Assembly: GCA_030432175.1 (NCBI GenBank)
Contig: JAUIHU010000154.1
Span: forward strand, 1 to 8,825
DNA: 8,825 nucleotides
Direction: 5' to 3'
Origin: Verrucomicrobiia bacterium
Lineage (GTDB): Bacteria > Verrucomicrobiota > Verrucomicrobiia > Limisphaerales > JAUIHU01
Shown: piece after piece, positions 7,007 to 8,825 of the stretch
How the letters are laid out: each line of letters begins with the position of its first letter
How positions within the stretch are numbered: position 1 is the first letter of the stretch
Program-made: the position numbers and the translations under genes
The notes under the pieces: model-generated
Databases searched by the model: none
What the model was told of the DNA's origin: nothing
The model's input: only the letters and a program-made list of their open reading frames with translations

Positions 7007-7672
7007 TCAATCGCTCTCAGTTCCGGATTGCAATTGGATCCCACCGGCTTTGGCCAGCAATTGAACCATTCGGGCTCCGGCGATTTCTGCGGATTTCCCA
7101 AAGGAAAACACCCCATCTTCATGCCCCAACATCACGAATGCCTGATCATTATTCCATCGTTCATCATTGACCAATCGGGCGACGTTTTGCGCCATTTCCG
7201 GAGTTCCATATTCTACATCCACAGGTGTTGCCATGAGGTTTAAAGAACGCCATTGATTCCAGATTATGGAACTATGGGTGTGAAAAACAAAATTGATACT
7301 CGGATCTGCTTCATAAATTGCTCCGTGGGTCATTGCTTCTGATGAAGCGGCCACAGGGCCCGAGCTGTGTAGAAAATTCTTATGCAAATCATAGCGTTCT
7401 ACTTTAGAAAAATGTTCTGGTTGAACACTTTCCAATCCTCCGGTTTGAGTTCCAGTGATCCAGAAAACAGGGTTCGTCTGGTATTCAACTTTCCGACTGA
7501 TGTTTCCATATCCTGCGCCGCCATAAAGATCTGGATTTTGCCCGATCAATTGCAAATCGTAGAAAATCTGTCTCCAGGCGATAAGTTCATGGCACTCTTC
7601 AATTGCAGGTGGAGGAGCTGGGTGATGGTGAGCCTGATATTTAACGACTCCTTCAGAAGCTGAATCTGACAT
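7007..7672 (-). CDS. Class II aldolase/adducin-family protein, substrate unknown
   Basis: The fold is that of L-fuculose-phosphate aldolase, L-ribulose-5-phosphate 4-epimerase and MtnB dehydratase, which use zinc to handle sugar-phosphate-like substrates. Visible are GYGNIS (54-59, substrate-binding loop), TGTQTGGL (73-80), SSEAMTHGAIY with the catalytic-position glutamate E112, and zinc ligands H131 and H133 (FHTHS) with H184 as the third. That last site reads GHEDGV rather than the common HGV form. All expected metal and acid/base positions are kept, so the enzyme should be active, but the sequence does not name a substrate. The first ~25 residues are a low-complexity HHHPAPPP-containing leader. 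The 221 aa length is usual. ATG 7672 is the only credible start: no in-frame ATG, GTG or TTG follows before the domain begins, and there is no Shine-Dalgarno. It lies downstream of dxs and upstream of pckG on one strand; the neighbours do not settle its pathway. Confidence 0.85.
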   Translation of the reverse strand: MSDSASEGVVKYQAHHHPAPPPAIEECHELIAWRQIFYDLQLIGQNPDLYGGAGYGNISRKVEYQTNPVFWITGTQTGGLESVQPEHFSKVERYDLHKNFLHSSGPVAASSEAMTHGAIYEADPSINFVFHTHSSIIWNQWRSLNLMATPVDVEYGTPEMAQNVARLVNDERWNNDQAFVMLGHEDGVFSFGKSAEIAGARMVQLLAKAGGIQLQSGTESD

Positions 7673-7675
7673 TGG

Positions 7676-7681
7676 ATTATA
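7676..7681 (-). promoter_or_regulatory. Perfect TATAAT just ahead of the aldolase-family start
   Basis: On the minus strand TATAAT ends three bases before ATG 7672. Transcription from it would begin at or just inside the start codon, giving a leaderless or nearly leaderless mRNA. No good -35 is found 16-18 bases upstream, where the sequence is the T-run of the preceding terminator-like hairpin. The local AT-richness makes chance likely enough to keep confidence low. Confidence 0.3.
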
Positions 7682-7694
7682 TTTTAGAACAGTT

Positions 7695-7729
7695 AAGAAA
7701 AATGCCCTTAACCATGAAGGAAAAGGGCA
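7695..7729 (-). terminator. Intrinsic-terminator-like hairpin between dxs and the aldolase-family gene
   Basis: Read on the minus strand, TGCCCTT (7729-7723) pairs with AAGGGCA (7709-7703). Two T-T mismatches and an inner CC/GG pair close a TTCAT loop, and TTTTTCTT follows at once (7702-7695). This is the form of a rho-independent terminator for transcripts coming from dxs, whose stop codon is about 180 bases upstream. It ends only 22 bases before the aldolase-family ATG, so it could also act as an attenuator for that gene. The rest of the 7673-7912 spacer has no credible gene; two minor hairpins are noted at 7782-7799 and 7752-7762. Confidence 0.65.
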
Positions 7730-7912
7730 ACAAATTTTATTTTCAGAATCCGGGACATTCCCAGAAAAATGGATGCGAACTAAAGAGAATAGCCTCTTTG
7801 CGGTTCAACTTGATTCCAATGCTAGCTCCACATGCCGAACTCGGGCTCAGCGTCTCAAAAAGTCTATCCCATTTGAATCACACCCAGGAAAACAGCTGAA
7901 ACAAATCAGAGA

Positions 7913-8825
7913 TTATACCGCAATTTCAGATCCTGAGTTGGTTTTCGAAGCGTGGATTTCCATGGAGTCGACCTTTTCCAAAAGCGCTTCCAATGTCAGC
8001 CCATATTTCTCACGAAGGTAACCAACGCTGGATGCGTGTTCAATAAACTGGTCCGGCCAGCCTATACGGGAAACGGGTGTGTTCACCTGATTATCGCTGA
8101 AAGTTTCAATCACTTTACTGCCATATCCACCCTCCAGAACGTGATCTTCCATCGTGATCACCAGGTCCGCCTCTCTGCCAAAGAATAAAGTCGTCCCTTC
8201 GTCAATTGGCTTGGTGAATCTTGGGTTGATAATGGCCACATCCCATCCTCTCTCAATTAAAGGATCTACCGCTTGTCGGGCCAGTGAACACATATTCCCC
8301 AGGGAGAATATTGCAACTTTCTTTTTATCGTTTCGGTCAAATGCTCTTAGAACTTCGGCTTTCCCGATTTCCAGGATTTGTGGCTTCTCCTTAATCGCAA
8401 CCCCTTCCGCAGCGCCTCTTGGATAACGAATAAACGTAGGGTTATTCTGGTGACTTGCGGTAAACATCATATCCACCAGTTCATCCTCATCCTTCGGCGC
8501 CATGGCAATAATGTTCGGCACGCAGCGCAGGTATGAAATGTCGAACAGGCCATGGTGAGTCGGGCCGTCATTAGCGGAGAGGCCAGCTCTATCCATACAG
8601 AAAATTACAGGAAGATTCTGCAAAGCAACGTCGTGGATGATGCAGTCGTAGGATCTTTGCAGGAAGGTAGAGTAAATGGCGCACACGGGTCGGAATCCCA
8701 TGGTTGCCATTCCAGCTGCAAACAACACCGCATGTTCTTCTGCAATTCCAACATCAAAATAGCGATCTGGCATTGCTTTCTCCAAAGCTTTTAAACCAGT
8801 GCCGGAGGGCATCGCAGCTGTGATT
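7913..8825 (-). CDS. dxs: 1-deoxy-D-xylulose-5-phosphate synthase, C-terminal part (cut by window edge)
   Basis: DXS condenses pyruvate and glyceraldehyde-3-phosphate with thiamine diphosphate, the first step of the MEP isoprenoid pathway. About 304 residues are visible, roughly the last half. The frame is open to the right edge (ITAAMPSGTG, the usual family sequence), so ATG 8812 is internal, not the start. The transketolase pyrimidine-binding domain shows DVGIAEEHAV with its catalytic glutamate, DRAGLSANDGPTHHG and the phosphate-binding YPRG. The transketolase C-terminal domain shows MEDHVLEGGYGS and GWPDQFIEHASS, then an ordinary end with a short extra tail (HASKTNSGSEIAV). 'THHG' and 'MEDHVLEGG' replace the 'THQG' and 'EENAIxGG' of the E. 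coli enzyme, which is common outside Proteobacteria. No internal stop or frameshift is seen. A terminator-like hairpin lies about 180 bases beyond the stop codon. Confidence 0.96.
   Translation of the reverse strand, partial: ITAAMPSGTGLKALEKAMPDRYFDVGIAEEHAVLFAAGMATMGFRPVCAIYSTFLQRSYDCIIHDVALQNLPVIFCMDRAGLSANDGPTHHGLFDISYLRCVPNIIAMAPKDEDELVDMMFTASHQNNPTFIRYPRGAAEGVAIKEKPQILEIGKAEVLRAFDRNDKKKVAIFSLGNMCSLARQAVDPLIERGWDVAIINPRFTKPIDEGTTLFFGREADLVITMEDHVLEGGYGSKVIETFSDNQVNTPVSRIGWPDQFIEHASSVGYLREKYGLTLEALLEKVDSMEIHASKTNSGSEIAV

Noticed and set aside
7672..7899. 75-codon plus-strand reading frame in the dxs-aldolase spacer
   Set aside because: It starts with TTG, has no recognisable domain or Shine-Dalgarno, and covers the minus-strand terminator-like hairpin.

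Overview
This window looks like an ordinary stretch of bacterial chromosome, moderately AT-leaning, carrying core housekeeping genes. I see no phage, transposon, CRISPR or plasmid genes. A GTP-type PEP carboxykinase, a DXS of the 'MEDHVLEGGYGS' type and a ComEC with an eroded C-terminal hydrolase domain fit a Gram-negative member of the PVC group (Verrucomicrobiota-like). That placement is inference from protein flavour, not a proven assignment.

Layout. Positions 1-496 (+): the end of an Smr-domain protein whose reading frame is open to the window edge. 567-640 (+): tRNA-Gln(TTG) with encoded CCA and a plausible promoter in front. 734-1651 (+): an exported endonuclease/exonuclease/phosphatase-family hydrolase. 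It runs convergently into 1687-4170 (-), a ComEC/Rec2 DNA-uptake channel with a very strong Shine-Dalgarno. Divergent from that, 4313-5017 (+) is an AlkD-like HEAT-repeat protein of the DNA alkylation repair family. A 54-base imperfect palindrome (5074-5127) sits between it and the next gene, which converges on it.

The right half is all on the minus strand. In transcription order it holds the 3' part of dxs (8825-7913, cut by the window edge), a 240-base spacer with a terminator-like hairpin at 7695-7729, a class II aldolase/adducin-family gene (7672-7007) and pckG (6924-5152).

The genes do not form one pathway. The left half leans to nucleic-acid handling (Smr nuclease, EEP hydrolase, DNA uptake, alkylation-repair-like protein), but the genes are on opposing strands and not an operon. 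The right half is central carbon metabolism: DXS consumes pyruvate and glyceraldehyde-3-phosphate to start isoprenoid synthesis, PckG interconverts oxaloacetate and PEP, and the aldolase-family enzyme has an unknown sugar-phosphate-like substrate. I found no convincing new multi-gene system. The points most worth a second look are the hairpin just ahead of the aldolase gene, the long palindrome after the alkylation-repair gene, the metal-ligand-poor hydrolase domain of ComEC, and the missing catalytic residues of the AlkD-like protein.
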